A DNA stretch of 64,000 nt from Clostridia bacterium (GCA_017625565.1 JAGAKN010000014.1:84561-148560), one strand, 5' to 3'; counted from the stretch's first letter, positions 1 through 9,493 are shown. Program-made: numbers and translations. Notes: generated by a model from the letters alone, not told the origin.

Positions 1-366
1 GGTAGACGGTTTACGACCTATGAAACGATCGAAGTGACGCCTGTCTTGGTGGTCAAAAACAACGGGACTCGGCAATCGTTCAACGCTGAAAAAATCCGCA
101 ACGGGATTATTAAATCCTGCGAAAAACGCCCTGTGCCGATGTCGGTAATCGACGACGTTGTAGCGGATATTTCCAAACAAGTTTACAATAGTATGGAAAG
201 CGAAATTACGACGAAAGAAATCGGGGATATGGTAATGGAGCGCTTAAAGAAAGTGGACGAAGTCGCTTACGTTAGATATGCGTCCGTCTATCGCTCGTTT
301 AAGGACCTTTCGTCGTTTATGTCCGAACTCAAGCAAATGATGAAAGCGGATAAATCGGGGAAATAA
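1..366 (+). CDS. nrdR: Transcriptional repressor NrdR, 5'-truncated by window edge
   Basis: The reading frame is open from base 1 and ends at the TAA at 364-366, so about 121 residues of a protein of roughly 150 are present. The visible part is the ATP-cone domain: a VxKxxG start, an F-N-x-E-K-I-R helix, and a VAYVRYASVYRSF motif near the end, all hallmarks of NrdR. The family represses ribonucleotide reductase genes in response to (d)ATP. The N-terminal zinc ribbon lies outside the window; only its end (GRRFTTYE) is seen. The gene ends 5 bases before ispG, suggesting co-transcription. A ribonucleotide reductase ATP-cone is excluded by the early stop. An internal ATG or GTG start would be wrong because the GRRFTTYE segment is conserved. 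Confidence 0.93.
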   Translation, partial: GRRFTTYETIEVTPVLVVKNNGTRQSFNAEKIRNGIIKSCEKRPVPMSVIDDVVADISKQVYNSMESEITTKEIGDMVMERLKKVDEVAYVRYASVYRSFKDLSSFMSELKQMMKADKSGK

Positions 367-371
367 GATTG

Positions 372-1424
372 ATGAAAACGACCAAAAAAATAGCCGTCGG
401 GAAGGTCGAAATCGGCGGTGGAACAAGCGTAAAAATTCAATCGATGACGACGACGAAAACGTCGGACGTGGAAAGGACGGTGGCGCAAATTCGGGCTTTG
501 GAGCAAGCAGGTTGCGAAATCGTCCGCGTTGCCGTTTCTGACGAGGCGGATGCGAAAGCCGTCAAAGACGTTGTGGAAAAAATCCGCTTGCCGTTGGTAG
601 CGGATATTCATTTTTCTCCAAAGTTGGCGGTGCAGGCGATTGAAAACGGCGCGCATAAAGTACGGATTAACCCTGGAAATATCGGTGGGGAACAGGAAAT
701 TCGCTACGTTGCCGATTGTATCAAACGCCACGGCATTCCCGTTCGCGTCGGCGCAAATACGGGAAGCATTGAAAAACACTTTTTTGAAAAATACGGCAGA
801 AGTGAACAGGCACTAGTGGAAAGCGCGCTGTATAACGTATCGATTTTGGAGCGCTACGGCATTGACGATATCGTGATTTCGGTAAAGGCGTCGGACGTAA
901 AATTGACGGTGAACGCGTACACGGTACTCTCTTCTCGTACGGAATATCCCTTACACGTCGGGGTGACGGAAGCGGGTACGACGGAGGCAGGAATTGTCAA
1001 AAGCTCGGTTGGGATCGGTAGTTTGCTGTTAAACGGGATCGGAGATACCATTCGGGTGTCGCTCACGGACGATCCTGTGAAAGAAGTCTACGCGGCAAAG
1101 CATATTTTGCAGGCTTGTGGCTTGGACGAGAACTACGTAGAAGTCGTGGCTTGTCCGACGTGCGGACGTTGCGCTTGGGAGAGTATGTCGCTTGCAAACA
1201 AGGTGACGGAGTTCGTGCGTCCGTATAAAAAACGTGCGAAAATCGCGGTCATGGGTTGTATCGTCAACGGACCGGGCGAAGCGAAGGATGCCGATCTTGG
1301 GATTGCCGGTGGCGTTGGGAGCTGTGTATTGTTTAAGAAAGGTCAGCCGTATAAAAAGGTGTCGGTGGAAGATGCGGAAAAAGAATTATTCCAGGAGATA
1401 AGGTTGTTGTTAGATGGCGAATAG
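372..1424 (+). CDS. ispG: 4-hydroxy-3-methylbut-2-en-1-yl diphosphate synthase (flavodoxin) IspG/GcpE
   Basis: Converts methylerythritol cyclodiphosphate to HMBDP in the non-mevalonate isoprenoid pathway. It is a 350-residue TIM-barrel plus [4Fe-4S] C-terminal domain, the short bacterial form. The cluster ligands are visible as CPTCGRC (Cys261, Cys264) and MGCIVNGPGE (Cys296, Glu303), matching the C-x2-C...C...E pattern of the E. coli enzyme. I chose the ATG at 372; a TTG at 369 immediately precedes it in frame. The gene sits between nrdR and the polC-like gene, with an 11-base overlap with the latter, so the three are probably one transcript. Confidence 0.97.
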   Translation: MKTTKKIAVGKVEIGGGTSVKIQSMTTTKTSDVERTVAQIRALEQAGCEIVRVAVSDEADAKAVKDVVEKIRLPLVADIHFSPKLAVQAIENGAHKVRINPGNIGGEQEIRYVADCIKRHGIPVRVGANTGSIEKHFFEKYGRSEQALVESALYNVSILERYGIDDIVISVKASDVKLTVNAYTVLSSRTEYPLHVGVTEAGTTEAGIVKSSVGIGSLLLNGIGDTIRVSLTDDPVKEVYAAKHILQACGLDENYVEVVACPTCGRCAWESMSLANKVTEFVRPYKKRAKIAVMGCIVNGPGEAKDADLGIAGGVGSCVLFKKGQPYKKVSVEDAEKELFQEIRLLLDGE

Positions 1425-2991
1425 GATTGAAGAATATTTGGCGGAAATCCGCGCGTTAAGCGGATTAAAAAACGCGATTTTGCGTGGGATTACGGTGTCG
1501 AAACGGGAGCACTCGGCAGAGTTTACCCTGATTACGGACAAGACGTATTCTGCTCGGGAAGAAACGGAAGCAAAAGAAATTTGCGAAAAGTACTTACCCG
1601 ACGGGTTTTCCGCGCGCGTAAAAATCGTCAAACGCGTTCCTGACGAAGAAACGTTAAAAGGACAGATCTATGCGTACGTTAAACGAGCCTTTCCGGCAGC
1701 GTCTGCTTTTTTGGATGAAGAGGGAATTGAAGTGGAAATGCTCTCTAGCGGTGCGAATTTTTACGTAAAAATCGCTTCGGGGGAACAGTCCCTATTCCAA
1801 GCAGGGAATATTCTCGACGAGATTAGCAGGTATTTGTCGAGTATTTTTTGCGGTGCGTTTTACGGGAACGTGCGTATTGTGGAAAAGGCAGAGCCCGACG
1901 CGTCGCTGTTAGACGAATTACCCGAAGATCGGGAAGAAACGGTTGCGCTGGAAATCCGTCGTTTCCCGATTTGCAATTATCAAAAAATCGACGGCGTGGA
2001 CGAGCTGATGGATACGGCGGTGTATATTGCCGATTGTTATAACGTGGAAGGAACGTACGCCGTTTGCGGTCGGATTACCTATATCGAAGAAATTTCCTAT
2101 ACAAAACATAACGAGCAAACGGGGATGGACGTAGAAAAAACACGGTTTTCCGTATCGCTCACGGACGAAACGGGGGTTTTGCGCACGACGTATTTCCCGA
2201 AGAAAGCGACGCTGGAAAAAATCCGCGCTTTGAAAGCGGGGGATTGGATTATGATCGTCGGTTCGAACGAAGAATATAAGGGTTCGACGTCTTTTAAGGC
2301 GACGAAAATCAATTACGGTACTCCCCCGGAAGGTTTCGTTCCCGCGCCCAAACAAGGCAGGCCCGTGCCGAAATTTTATCATACCGTTTTTCCCGAACCT
2401 TACGTCGATTATACGCAAGCTGGATTTTTCGAGAATTTGGACAAACCCGACGATTTAAAAAATCACGTATTCGTCGTGTTCGATTTGGAAACGACGGGCT
2501 TAAACAACAACCCTGCGATGGGGAGAATGGATAAGATTATTGAAATCGGCGCGGTGAAAATAGTCAACGGTGAAATTACGGAAAAATTCTCTTCGTTCGT
2601 AGCTTGCAAGGAGAAATTGTCGGAAGAAATTATTAAGTTAACGGGGATTACCGACGCCGATTTGGTCGGCGCGCCCGAAATTGAAAAAGTCATCGCTGAT
2701 TTCTATAAATTCACGGACGGGGCGATACTCGTCGGGCATAACGTCACGTTCGACTACCGTTTCGTGCAGTATTACGGCGAACAGTACGGGTATATGTTCG
2801 AGAAAAAGCAGTTTGACACGCTCGCGCTCGCGCAAGAACTTTTACGGGGAATGTTGCCGAATTACAAGCTGAATACCGTTGCGGATTATTACGGGTTCAC
2901 TTTTAATCATCACCGCGCATTCGACGATGCTTGCGTGACGGCGAAAGTGTTTACCGAGCTAACAAAAGCAAGAAAAACACTACCTTTTTAA
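1414..2991 (+). CDS. PolC-like protein reduced to N-terminal/OB and DEDDh exonuclease domains
   Basis: This 525-residue protein occupies the normal polC position upstream of rimP-nusA but is about a third of PolC length. Residues 1-180 resemble the PolC N-terminal region, about 205-300 look like its OB fold, and 350-520 form a proofreading exonuclease. The exonuclease motifs are complete: Exo I Asp357/Glu359 in FDLETTGL, Exo II Asp447 in GHNVTFDYRF, Exo III His500 and Asp505 in HHRAFDD. The PHP halves that normally flank the exonuclease and the whole polymerase palm/fingers are absent; a short linker (about 305-345) replaces PHP-N, and the protein ends just after the exonuclease. No frameshifted polymerase remnant follows before rimP. 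The start overlaps ispG; AAGG at 1400-1403 serves as ribosome site. It is probably a DNA 3'-5' exonuclease; a separate replicative polymerase must exist elsewhere. Confidence 0.8.
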   Translation: MANRIEEYLAEIRALSGLKNAILRGITVSKREHSAEFTLITDKTYSAREETEAKEICEKYLPDGFSARVKIVKRVPDEETLKGQIYAYVKRAFPAASAFLDEEGIEVEMLSSGANFYVKIASGEQSLFQAGNILDEISRYLSSIFCGAFYGNVRIVEKAEPDASLLDELPEDREETVALEIRRFPICNYQKIDGVDELMDTAVYIADCYNVEGTYAVCGRITYIEEISYTKHNEQTGMDVEKTRFSVSLTDETGVLRTTYFPKKATLEKIRALKAGDWIMIVGSNEEYKGSTSFKATKINYGTPPEGFVPAPKQGRPVPKFYHTVFPEPYVDYTQAGFFENLDKPDDLKNHVFVVFDLETTGLNNNPAMGRMDKIIEIGAVKIVNGEITEKFSSFVACKEKLSEEIIKLTGITDADLVGAPEIEKVIADFYKFTDGAILVGHNVTFDYRFVQYYGEQYGYMFEKKQFDTLALAQELLRGMLPNYKLNTVADYYGFTFNHHRAFDDACVTAKVFTELTKARKTLPF

Positions 2992-3031
2992 CGTGCGCGC
3001 GTAAAAAAATGCGCGAAATGCCGTTAAACGC

Positions 3032-3060
3032 TTGCCAAAGCCGAAAAAAGATGGTATAAT
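3032..3060 (+). promoter_or_regulatory. Sigma-A promoter of the rimP-nusA-infB operon
   Basis: TTGCCA at 3032-3037 and TATAAT at 3055-3060 are separated by 17 bases. The predicted start near 3067 gives a leader of about 70 bases ahead of rimP. Confidence 0.8.
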
Positions 3061-3088
3061 ATGGGTACTTAATAGTTCAGTAATGGAT

Positions 3089-3118
3089 ATTGAGAGTGGT
3101 TTTGCGCCACTCTCAATA
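3089..3118 (+). promoter_or_regulatory. Perfect hairpin in the rimP-nusA leader
   Basis: The arms ATTGAGAGTGG and CCACTCTCAAT pair over 11 bases around a TTTTGCG loop. It lies between the promoter and the rimP ribosome site (GGGGG just before the ATG at 3138). No T tract follows, so it is not a canonical terminator. A role in autoregulation or mRNA stability is inference. Confidence 0.6.
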
Positions 3119-3137
3119 CGCTTATTGGGGGTATTTT

Positions 3138-3611
3138 ATGAAAGTAAAATCCATACAGGAAATACAAACGGCGTTGCAACCGATTGCGGATGCAATGGAC
3201 GTTGAAATCGTTGAAATCGAGTTCAAGCAAGGTAAATCCCCTGCACTTACCGTATATATCGATACGGAAAGCGGGGTGGATTTGAATACTTGCGAAAAAT
3301 TCCACCGCGCGATCGATCCCGTGCTCGACGACGTCGATCCGACGTTTGGAGAAGCGTACACGCTTAACGTATCCAGCCCGGGGTTGGATAGACCGTTAAA
3401 GACGGATCGGGATTTCCAAAAACGCTTGGGGGAGAAAGTGGAAATCAAGCTTTTTGCTCCCTTCCAAGGCAAAAAGTTTTTCGAAGCGGTATTGAAAGGG
3501 TTTGATGAGCATTGCATCACGGTAGAAAGTTCGGATGGGGAATGGAAACTCGAACGGGCGAAGATTGCGAAAATTTGCAGGGCGATCGATTTCGACGCGT
3601 TGCTGAAATAA
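3138..3611 (+). CDS. rimP: Ribosome maturation factor RimP
   Basis: A 157-residue protein needed for 30S subunit maturation. The N-terminal alpha/beta domain carries the DVEIVEIEF stretch, and the central YTLNVSSPGLDRPL block is the RimP signature. A C-terminal SH3-like barrel follows (about residues 90-157). I chose the ATG at 3138, preceded by a G-rich ribosome site; an upstream TTG at 3090 lies inside the leader hairpin and adds non-conserved residues. It is the first gene of the nusA-infB operon. Confidence 0.95.
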   Translation: MKVKSIQEIQTALQPIADAMDVEIVEIEFKQGKSPALTVYIDTESGVDLNTCEKFHRAIDPVLDDVDPTFGEAYTLNVSSPGLDRPLKTDRDFQKRLGEKVEIKLFAPFQGKKFFEAVLKGFDEHCITVESSDGEWKLERAKIAKICRAIDFDALLK

Positions 3612-3649
3612 AAAATCATATTACGAAAATACATTAGGAGAGTATAACT

Positions 3650-4768
3650 ATGGATAACAAGGAATTTTTTGCGGCGCTTACCGACTTGGTAAGAGAAAAA
3701 GGGATCAGCGAAGAAGCGTTTATTACGACGTTGGAAAACGCGTTGGCGTCCGCGTATAAAAAGCAATACGACGGTGGCGCGGAAGTGTCGGTGACGCTTG
3801 ACGCGGAAAAGGGGTTGATTGAATTCAACGCTACCCGCTACGTCGTGGAAGAAGTGGCGGACAAAGACAAGGAAATTTCTTTGGAAGACGCGCAAGCGAT
3901 TAATCCCGATTACCAAATCGGCGACGTGATTGTAAATACGTTCGTGCCGAATAATTTCGGGCGTATTGCGGCGCAAACGGCAAAGCAGGTTATTTTGCAA
4001 AAATTACACGAAGCGGAACGCGACAATACGTTCTCGGAATTCTCCGATAAGGAAGGGGAATTGATGGACGGCGTCATTCGTAAAATCGACGAACGGAATA
4101 TCTACGTCGAACTCGGCGATAAGAAAATCGAAGGGGTTATGCCGCCGCAAGATCGCGTACCCACGGAAAAATACGCGGTTGGCGATAAAATGAAGGTGTT
4201 TGTAAAACGCGTTCGCAACAACGGTAGAAATTCCCAAATCGTCGTATCCCGTACGGCGCAAGGTTTGGTGAAGAAGTTGTTTGAAGAGCAAGTTCCTGAA
4301 ATCGCGCAAGGGATCGTAGAAATTAAAGAAATTTCTCGTGAACCCGGTCACCGTACGAAGATGGCGATTTTCTCCAACGATTCGCGCGTGGACGCAGTCG
4401 GCGCTTGCGTAGGCAACCGCGGTGCGCGCGTAAATGCGGTCGTAGAAGAACTCGGTGGTGAAAAGATCGATATCATTCTTTGGAACGAAGATCCTTTGGC
4501 GTTCATTTATAAGGCGTTGTCGCCTGCAACCGTACTCTCGGTGACGGCGCGTGGGGAACGTAGCGCTATGGCGATCGTACCCGACGACAAGCTTTCGCTT
4601 GCGATCGGCAGAGATGGGCAAAACGCTCGTCTTGCGGCGAGATTGACGGGTTGGAAGATCGACGTGAAAAGCGCTTCGTCGCCCGAAGCACAAGAAGTGC
4701 TTGCCGAAATCGAAAACGCAGGAGCGGAAGAAGATTCGGTAGAAGGTACGGAAACGGAGCAAGAATAA
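3650..4768 (+). CDS. nusA: Transcription termination/antitermination factor NusA
   Basis: A 372-residue NusA of Bacillota length (no C-terminal acidic repeats). In order: an N-terminal RNA polymerase-binding domain (residues about 1-130), an S1 domain (about 135-200, GELMDGVIRKIDERNIYVEL), then two KH domains. The first KH domain carries VGACVGNRGARV and the second SLAIGRDGQNARLAARLTGW. The tail is acidic. A clear AGGAG ribosome site lies upstream. NusA modulates pausing, termination and coupling to ribosomes; it precedes rnpM by one base. Confidence 0.98.
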   Translation: MDNKEFFAALTDLVREKGISEEAFITTLENALASAYKKQYDGGAEVSVTLDAEKGLIEFNATRYVVEEVADKDKEISLEDAQAINPDYQIGDVIVNTFVPNNFGRIAAQTAKQVILQKLHEAERDNTFSEFSDKEGELMDGVIRKIDERNIYVELGDKKIEGVMPPQDRVPTEKYAVGDKMKVFVKRVRNNGRNSQIVVSRTAQGLVKKLFEEQVPEIAQGIVEIKEISREPGHRTKMAIFSNDSRVDAVGACVGNRGARVNAVVEELGGEKIDIILWNEDPLAFIYKALSPATVLSVTARGERSAMAIVPDDKLSLAIGRDGQNARLAARLTGWKIDVKSASSPEAQEVLAEIENAGAEEDSVEGTETEQE

Positions 4769-4769
4769 T

Positions 4770-5042
4770 ATGGCGAAGAAAAAATCCGTACCCTTGCGGA
4801 TGTGTATTGCTTGTCGTGAAATGAAAGCAAAAAGCGAAATGCTACGGGTAGTGAAAACTGCGGACGGTGAAATTTGCGTAGATCCGACGGGGAAAGCCTC
4901 CGGTAGGGGCGCGTATATCTGTTCCGCGGAGGATTGCCGAAAGAAGTTGCAGGATAAACGGCTTTTGCACAAAGCGTTTTCGGCGGACGTAGCTACTTCG
5001 GTATATCAAACGATCGGGGAGAAAGAGATTGATAAAAAGTAA
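4770..5042 (+). CDS. rnpM: YlxR-family RNA-binding protein RnpM
   Basis: A 90-residue YlxR/DUF448 protein. It has the signature PLRMCIACREMKAK near the N terminus and GRGAYIC in the middle. The family binds RNA and, in Bacillus subtilis, associates with RNase P. It starts one base after the nusA stop and overlaps the next gene by 14 bases, so translation is probably coupled. Confidence 0.93.
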   Translation: MAKKKSVPLRMCIACREMKAKSEMLRVVKTADGEICVDPTGKASGRGAYICSAEDCRKKLQDKRLLHKAFSADVATSVYQTIGEKEIDKK

Positions 5043-5361
5043 AATCCAAACCTATCTCGGGTTTTGCATTCGCGCGGGGAAAATGGTATTTGGCGCGGAA
5101 AACGTAGAGAGCAAGAAAAAGGGCGTCAAGTTGCTTGTGTGCGATGCGGATCTGGGAAAGAGTTCTTTAAAAATCGTATTGCAAGCAAAAGAAAGGTTTG
5201 CCTGTCCGTTGCTATCCGTTTGCGACGGAACACTCGGCGAAATTTTGCATAGACCTGGGGTAAAGGTCGTGGCGATTACAGACAATCAATTGGCTTCGGC
5301 GATCCTTTCCGTCGTCGAAAGCGAACCGCAATTTAAATTCTATTCGGGAGGAAACAACTGA
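5029..5361 (+). CDS. L7Ae-family ribosomal-type protein (YlxQ)
   Basis: A 110-residue L7Ae/L30e/S12e/Gadd45-family RNA-binding protein, the YlxQ found between rnpM and infB in Bacillota. The core runs from LGFCIRAGKMVFG to a VVAITDNQLASAI helix. The start is TTG at 5029, supported by GGGGAG at 5016-5021 and by the conserved N terminus; there is no suitable ATG. The exact RNA partner in this family is unsettled. Confidence 0.88.
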   Translation: MIKSKIQTYLGFCIRAGKMVFGAENVESKKKGVKLLVCDADLGKSSLKIVLQAKERFACPLLSVCDGTLGEILHRPGVKVVAITDNQLASAILSVVESEPQFKFYSGGNN

Positions 5362-5365
5362 ACTT

Positions 5366-8026
5366 ATGGCAAAAAAATACGAAAATCTCGAAAAAGTATT
5401 GGGATTATTGGACGATAAAAAACTCGGTGGACTGCAAAAACGTTTGTCGGCTACCGAAAAAAATCTTTCGGAGATTTTGAAAAAACTCGCTTTAATGGAA
5501 GCGGAAAAAGCGGAACGAGAAGCCGCGGAAGCGGCAGAAAGGGCGGCGGAAGAAGCCCGTCTTGCGGCGGAAGAAGCCGCGCGTGTCGCTGCGGAAGAAG
5601 AAAAGAAAGCAAAGGCGAAAAAATCGGCGAAAAAGGAAGAAATTCCTGTAGAAACGGAAGTGAAAGACGAACCCGTTGCGGAAGAAAAGCCGAAGAAACG
5701 CTCGACGCGGAAGAAAACGGAAGAAGTCGTAGAAGAACCTGCAAAGGAAACGACGGAATCGCCTGCTCCCGAAACAAAAGAAGAAAAGGCGCAGGTAGAA
5801 GAAAAAGCGGAAAAACCTGCGACGCCGACGGTCGAACAGAGAACGTTCGTACCCAAGCCGGCTGCTCCGCGCGCGCCGAGATATTTCAAAAACGGTCAAG
5901 AACAAGGCGTTTACGTGGCAAAACCTGGGGTGGATACTACGTCTGGCTCGTCTACGTTCCGTCCCCGTCAACAGGGTGAAAGAACGTTTGCTCCTGGTAG
6001 AACGGGCGTATCGAATGCTCCCCGTCCTACTCGTCCGCAAATGGGCGTAGGGGTTGCTCCGACGATTGCCCCCGTAAAGGAAGGGAAAAATTTCTCCGCG
6101 CCTGCGAAGAAAAAGACGTTTGAAAAGACGTATACGGAAAAGAAACCGCTTTCCAAGCGTACGCTTATCCGTCAACAAGGCATGACGGTGGAAGATTTCG
6201 ACGAAGACAAGTCGGGATATAGAAAGATGCGTTCGCCGAAAAAACAAAAACGTCAAGAAATCCCAACCATCAAGATCGAACACGCAGTCGTCACAACGCA
6301 AGATATTCCTTTGAAAGTCTTGTCTGAAAAACTCGGTGTGTCGGCGGTGGAAATCACCAAACGGTTGTTTAAAGAAGGGATTATGAAAGGGATCAACGAT
6401 TCCATCGATTACGAAAACGCGGCGTTGATGGCGGCGGATATGGGGATCGATTTGGAATACAAACCCGAAAAGACGGCGGAAGAAGTGTTGATGGATACGA
6501 CGTCGGTAGAAGACGAAAGCAAGTTGATTACACGTGCGCCCGTTGTCACGGTAATGGGGCACGTAGACCACGGTAAAACGTCGCTTTTGGATAAGATTCG
6601 CGCTACGTCGGTGACGACGGGCGAAGCAGGTGGGATTACGCAAAGTATCGGTGCGTATACGGTGACGGCGAAAGGCAAACAAATTACCTTCATTGATACG
6701 CCCGGACACGCAGCGTTTACGGCGATGCGCGCTCGCGGTGCGCAAGTGACGGATATCGTTATTCTTGTCGTAGCGGCGGACGACGGTATTATGCCACAAA
6801 CGGTGGAAGCAATTAATCACGCGAAAGCGGCAAACGTGCCGATTATCGTCGCGATGAATAAGATGGATAAATATGAAATCAATCCCGATCGAGTAAAGCA
6901 AGGGCTTGTAGAACACGAGCTCGTTCCCGAAGAATGGGGCGGGGAAACGATGCTCGTTCCCGTTTCCGCAAAGACGGGTATGGGCATTGACGATTTGCTT
7001 GACGCAGTCAACTTAGTTGCGGAAATGCAAGAACTCAAAGCCAACCCCGACCGTTCGGCAAAGGGTACGATTATCGAAGCAAAACTCGACAAGGGCAAAG
7101 GTCCTGTTGCAAGCATTATCGTGCAAACGGGCACACTCCGTACGGGCGACAATATTTTGTCGGGTACGACGATGGGGCGTGTGCGCGCAATGTTCGACGA
7201 TAAGGGTAGACCGGTAAAATCGGCTGGTCCTTCGATGGCGGTTTCCATTTTGGGCTTGGAGGACGTTCCCAACGCAGGGGACAGTATTATGGCGGTTGAT
7301 CAAGCGCTTATGAAACAAGTACAAGAAGAAAGAAAGAATCGTCAACGCGAAAGCATGATCAAAGAACAAAGCCGTGTGACGCTCGACGACGTATTCGCGC
7401 AAGTGGAAGAAGGGAAGATCAAAAATCTCAACTTGATCGTCAAAGGGGACGTACAGGGTAGCGTTGAAGCAGTAAAACAATCCTTGGAAAAGCTTTCCAA
7501 CGACGAAGTGCGCGTCAAGGTAATCCATTCGGCGGCGGGCGCGATCAACGAAGGGGACGTTATGCTTGCGGATAGCGCAAACGCGATTATTATCGGATTC
7601 AACGTGCGTCCGGATACGAAAGCGAAGAAACTCGCGGAAACGTCCAAAGTAGACGTAAGAAGTTATCGGATTATTTACGAGCTTCTCGACGATATGGAAG
7701 CGGCGCTTAAGGGTATGCTCGCACCCAAGCTTAAAGAAGTGCTTACGGGTAAGTGCGAAGTACGTCAAACGTTCAATATCACGGGCGTGGGTACGATTGC
7801 AGGTTGCTACGTGACGGACGGGAAGATCGTTCGTGGCGGGAAGTTGCGTATTTACCGCGAAGACATTATGATTTGCGAAGGCGGAGTAAAACAACTCAAG
7901 CGTTTCAAGGACGACGTGAAAGAAGTCAACTACGGCTACGAATGCGGTTGTGCGATCGACGGCTTTAACGAAATCCGTATTGGGGATATTATCGAATGCT
8001 ACGTGACGGAGGAAATCAAAGCGTAA
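5366..8026 (+). CDS. infB: Translation initiation factor IF-2
   Basis: An 886-residue GTPase that delivers initiator tRNA to the ribosome. Residues 1-270 are a low-complexity Ala/Glu/Lys-rich arm followed by a Pro/Arg-rich linker. A DExP-like IF2_N domain follows at about 305-355. The G domain starts near residue 390 with G1 GHVDHGKTS, then [13 protein letters not shown] and SAKTG. Domains II, III and IV occupy the remainder. The ribosome site GGGAGG (5346-5351) is 14 bases from the ATG, a long spacing. The stop codon overlaps the rbfA start (TAATG). Confidence 0.98.
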   Translation: MAKKYENLEKVLGLLDDKKLGGLQKRLSATEKNLSEILKKLALMEAEKAEREAAEAAERAAEEARLAAEEAARVAAEEEKKAKAKKSAKKEEIPVETEVKDEPVAEEKPKKRSTRKKTEEVVEEPAKETTESPAPETKEEKAQVEEKAEKPATPTVEQRTFVPKPAAPRAPRYFKNGQEQGVYVAKPGVDTTSGSSTFRPRQQGERTFAPGRTGVSNAPRPTRPQMGVGVAPTIAPVKEGKNFSAPAKKKTFEKTYTEKKPLSKRTLIRQQGMTVEDFDEDKSGYRKMRSPKKQKRQEIPTIKIEHAVVTTQDIPLKVLSEKLGVSAVEITKRLFKEGIMKGINDSIDYENAALMAADMGIDLEYKPEKTAEEVLMDTTSVEDESKLITRAPVVTVMGHVDHGKTSLLDKIRATSVTTGEAGGITQSIGAYTVTAKGKQITFIDTPGHAAFTAMRARGAQVTDIVILVVAADDGIMPQTVEAINHAKAANVPIIVAMNKMDKYEINPDRVKQGLVEHELVPEEWGGETMLVPVSAKTGMGIDDLLDAVNLVAEMQELKANPDRSAKGTIIEAKLDKGKGPVASIIVQTGTLRTGDNILSGTTMGRVRAMFDDKGRPVKSAGPSMAVSILGLEDVPNAGDSIMAVDQALMKQVQEERKNRQRESMIKEQSRVTLDDVFAQVEEGKIKNLNLIVKGDVQGSVEAVKQSLEKLSNDEVRVKVIHSAAGAINEGDVMLADSANAIIIGFNVRPDTKAKKLAETSKVDVRSYRIIYELLDDMEAALKGMLAPKLKEVLTGKCEVRQTFNITGVGTIAGCYVTDGKIVRGGKLRIYREDIMICEGGVKQLKRFKDDVKEVNYGYECGCAIDGFNEIRIGDIIECYVTEEIKA

Positions 8027-8400
8027 TGAAAGTATCCAGAACGTCGCGTTTAAATGGCGAATATCAAAAAGAAGTAAGTGAAATCATCCGTCGGTTGCGG
8101 GATTGTGAACCGCAACTGAAAGGCTTGATTTCGGTGACGGAAGCGGACGTTGCTCCCGATCTCAAAACGGCGTATATTTACGTGAGTATTTACGGCGTCA
8201 ACGAAGAAGAAAGTAAATGCACTTTTGAAAGGTTGCAACAATGCGCGGGGCATATTCGCCACGAATTGTCGCAAGTGATGCGTATGCGTACCGTGCCTGC
8301 GATTACTTTCCGCTTGGATGGAAGTATGACGTACGGCTCGAAAATGGACGAGCTGTTTAAGAAAATTGCGAAAACGGAAACGTCGAACGACGAAGATTAA
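8026..8400 (+). CDS. rbfA: Ribosome-binding factor A
   Basis: A 124-residue KH-type 30S assembly factor acting on the 5' end of 16S rRNA. It has the SRTSRLNGEYQKEVSEII start, a DVAPDLKTAYIYVSIYG core and a C-terminal RTVPAITFRLDGSM segment. The start ATG overlaps the infB stop by one base, and GGAGG at 8008-8012 lies upstream. An upstream in-frame ATG at 7996 sits inside infB and is not used. Confidence 0.96.
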   Translation: MKVSRTSRLNGEYQKEVSEIIRRLRDCEPQLKGLISVTEADVAPDLKTAYIYVSIYGVNEEESKCTFERLQQCAGHIRHELSQVMRMRTVPAITFRLDGSMTYGSKMDELFKKIAKTETSNDED

Positions 8401-8419
8401 CCACGGATAAGGGTAGACT

Positions 8420-9388
8420 ATGCATTGTAGTTTGGAACAAATTGCCAACCGAATAAAAGCCGCGAAAAAAGTGGCGATTTTCACGCACATGCGCCCGGAC
8501 GGGGACGCGTATGGTAGCGCGTTTGCGCTTTCTTGCGCGTTAGACACGCTCGGGATTGAGAATTGTGTGTGCGTAGAATCGGACGTGCCGTCGAATTTGG
8601 CATTTATCAAGGGCTTGGAAAACGCCAAGAAACAACCGCCTACCGATTGCGATTTAATTGTGACGGTGGATTGTAGCGACGAACAGCGCTTGGGTGCGCT
8701 TTCGGATGCGTTTTTAACGGCGGTTCGCAAGAAAATCGATACCATCAACGTCGATCATCACGTTTCGAATACCCGGTTTGCAAAATGGAATTACGTACGG
8801 GAATGCTCGGCAAATTGTATGAACGTAGCAACTCTCATCGAGTACCTGGGTGCGCCGATTGATAAAAAAACGGCGGAATATTTGTTTGTTGGTTTGTTGA
8901 CGGATTCGGGTGCTTTTTCCCACGACGACGTGACGGAAGAAGTTTTTTTGCTGGCGGCGAAATGCGCTACGGCAGGCGTAGACGTACGCTATTATCAATA
9001 CAATTTATTCAAGAAACAAACCAAGCAACGCGCGGCGTTGTTTGCGAAAACGATGGGAAAGATGCGCTATTATTTCGACGGGCGTTTTGCGGTAATCGTA
9101 ATCACTCGTCAGGCATTAGAAGAATGTGGCGCGGATCAAAGTATGACGGAAGGGTTCGTTGATTTCCCGTTGAACGTGGATACCGTGGAAATAGCAGCGG
9201 CGGTTTTAGAAATGAAAAAAGGACAATACAAAATTTCCTTGCGATCGAAAACGTATGCCGACGTCAATAAAATTGCGTCGACGTACGGCGGTGGCGGACA
9301 CGTCCGCGCGTCCGGGTGTATGCTCTTTGGTGAGATGGAAGAAGTGCTGGATAAGCTCTCGTATACGGTTTCGCAATATTTAGAATAA
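8420..9388 (+). CDS. nrnA: DHH/DHHA1 phosphoesterase, NrnA-like oligoribonuclease/pAp phosphatase
   Basis: A 322-residue DHH-family enzyme of NrnA type. Manganese-binding motifs are visible: HMRPDGDAYGS, a DCSD, the NVDHHVSN signature and DSGAFSH. The C-terminal DHHA1 part ends with a glycine-rich GGGGHVRASG nucleotide-binding motif. The family degrades nano-RNAs and dephosphorylates pAp, and a few members cleave cyclic dinucleotide products (pApA), which would fit the presence of cdaA further on. It closes the nusA-infB operon in the slot where truB is often found. Confidence 0.9.
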   Translation: MHCSLEQIANRIKAAKKVAIFTHMRPDGDAYGSAFALSCALDTLGIENCVCVESDVPSNLAFIKGLENAKKQPPTDCDLIVTVDCSDEQRLGALSDAFLTAVRKKIDTINVDHHVSNTRFAKWNYVRECSANCMNVATLIEYLGAPIDKKTAEYLFVGLLTDSGAFSHDDVTEEVFLLAAKCATAGVDVRYYQYNLFKKQTKQRAALFAKTMGKMRYYFDGRFAVIVITRQALEECGADQSMTEGFVDFPLNVDTVEIAAAVLEMKKGQYKISLRSKTYADVNKIASTYGGGGHVRASGCMLFGEMEEVLDKLSYTVSQYLE

Positions 9389-9395
9389 TGGATTT

Positions 9396-9429
9396 AAAAG
9401 TTTCCCGATTTTGGTCGGGACTTTTTTTT
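9396..9429 (+). terminator. Rho-independent terminator after nrnA
   Basis: TCCCGA (9403-9408) pairs with TCGGGA (9415-9420), extended by AAAAGT/ACTTTT with one bulge, and is followed by eight T residues. It ends the rimP-infB-nrnA operon. Confidence 0.9.
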
Positions 9430-9493
9430 CGGCAAAGTTTTAGAAAAATCGTCGAAATCTTTCAATGGCAAGTAAAAAACTTTGGCGTGGGGG

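Noticed and set aside
5492..6916. Long minus-strand frame opposite infB (474 codons)
   Set aside because: It is Arg/Phe-rich low-complexity translation of the antisense of the Glu/Lys/Ala-rich IF-2 arm, with no ribosome site or recognisable domain.
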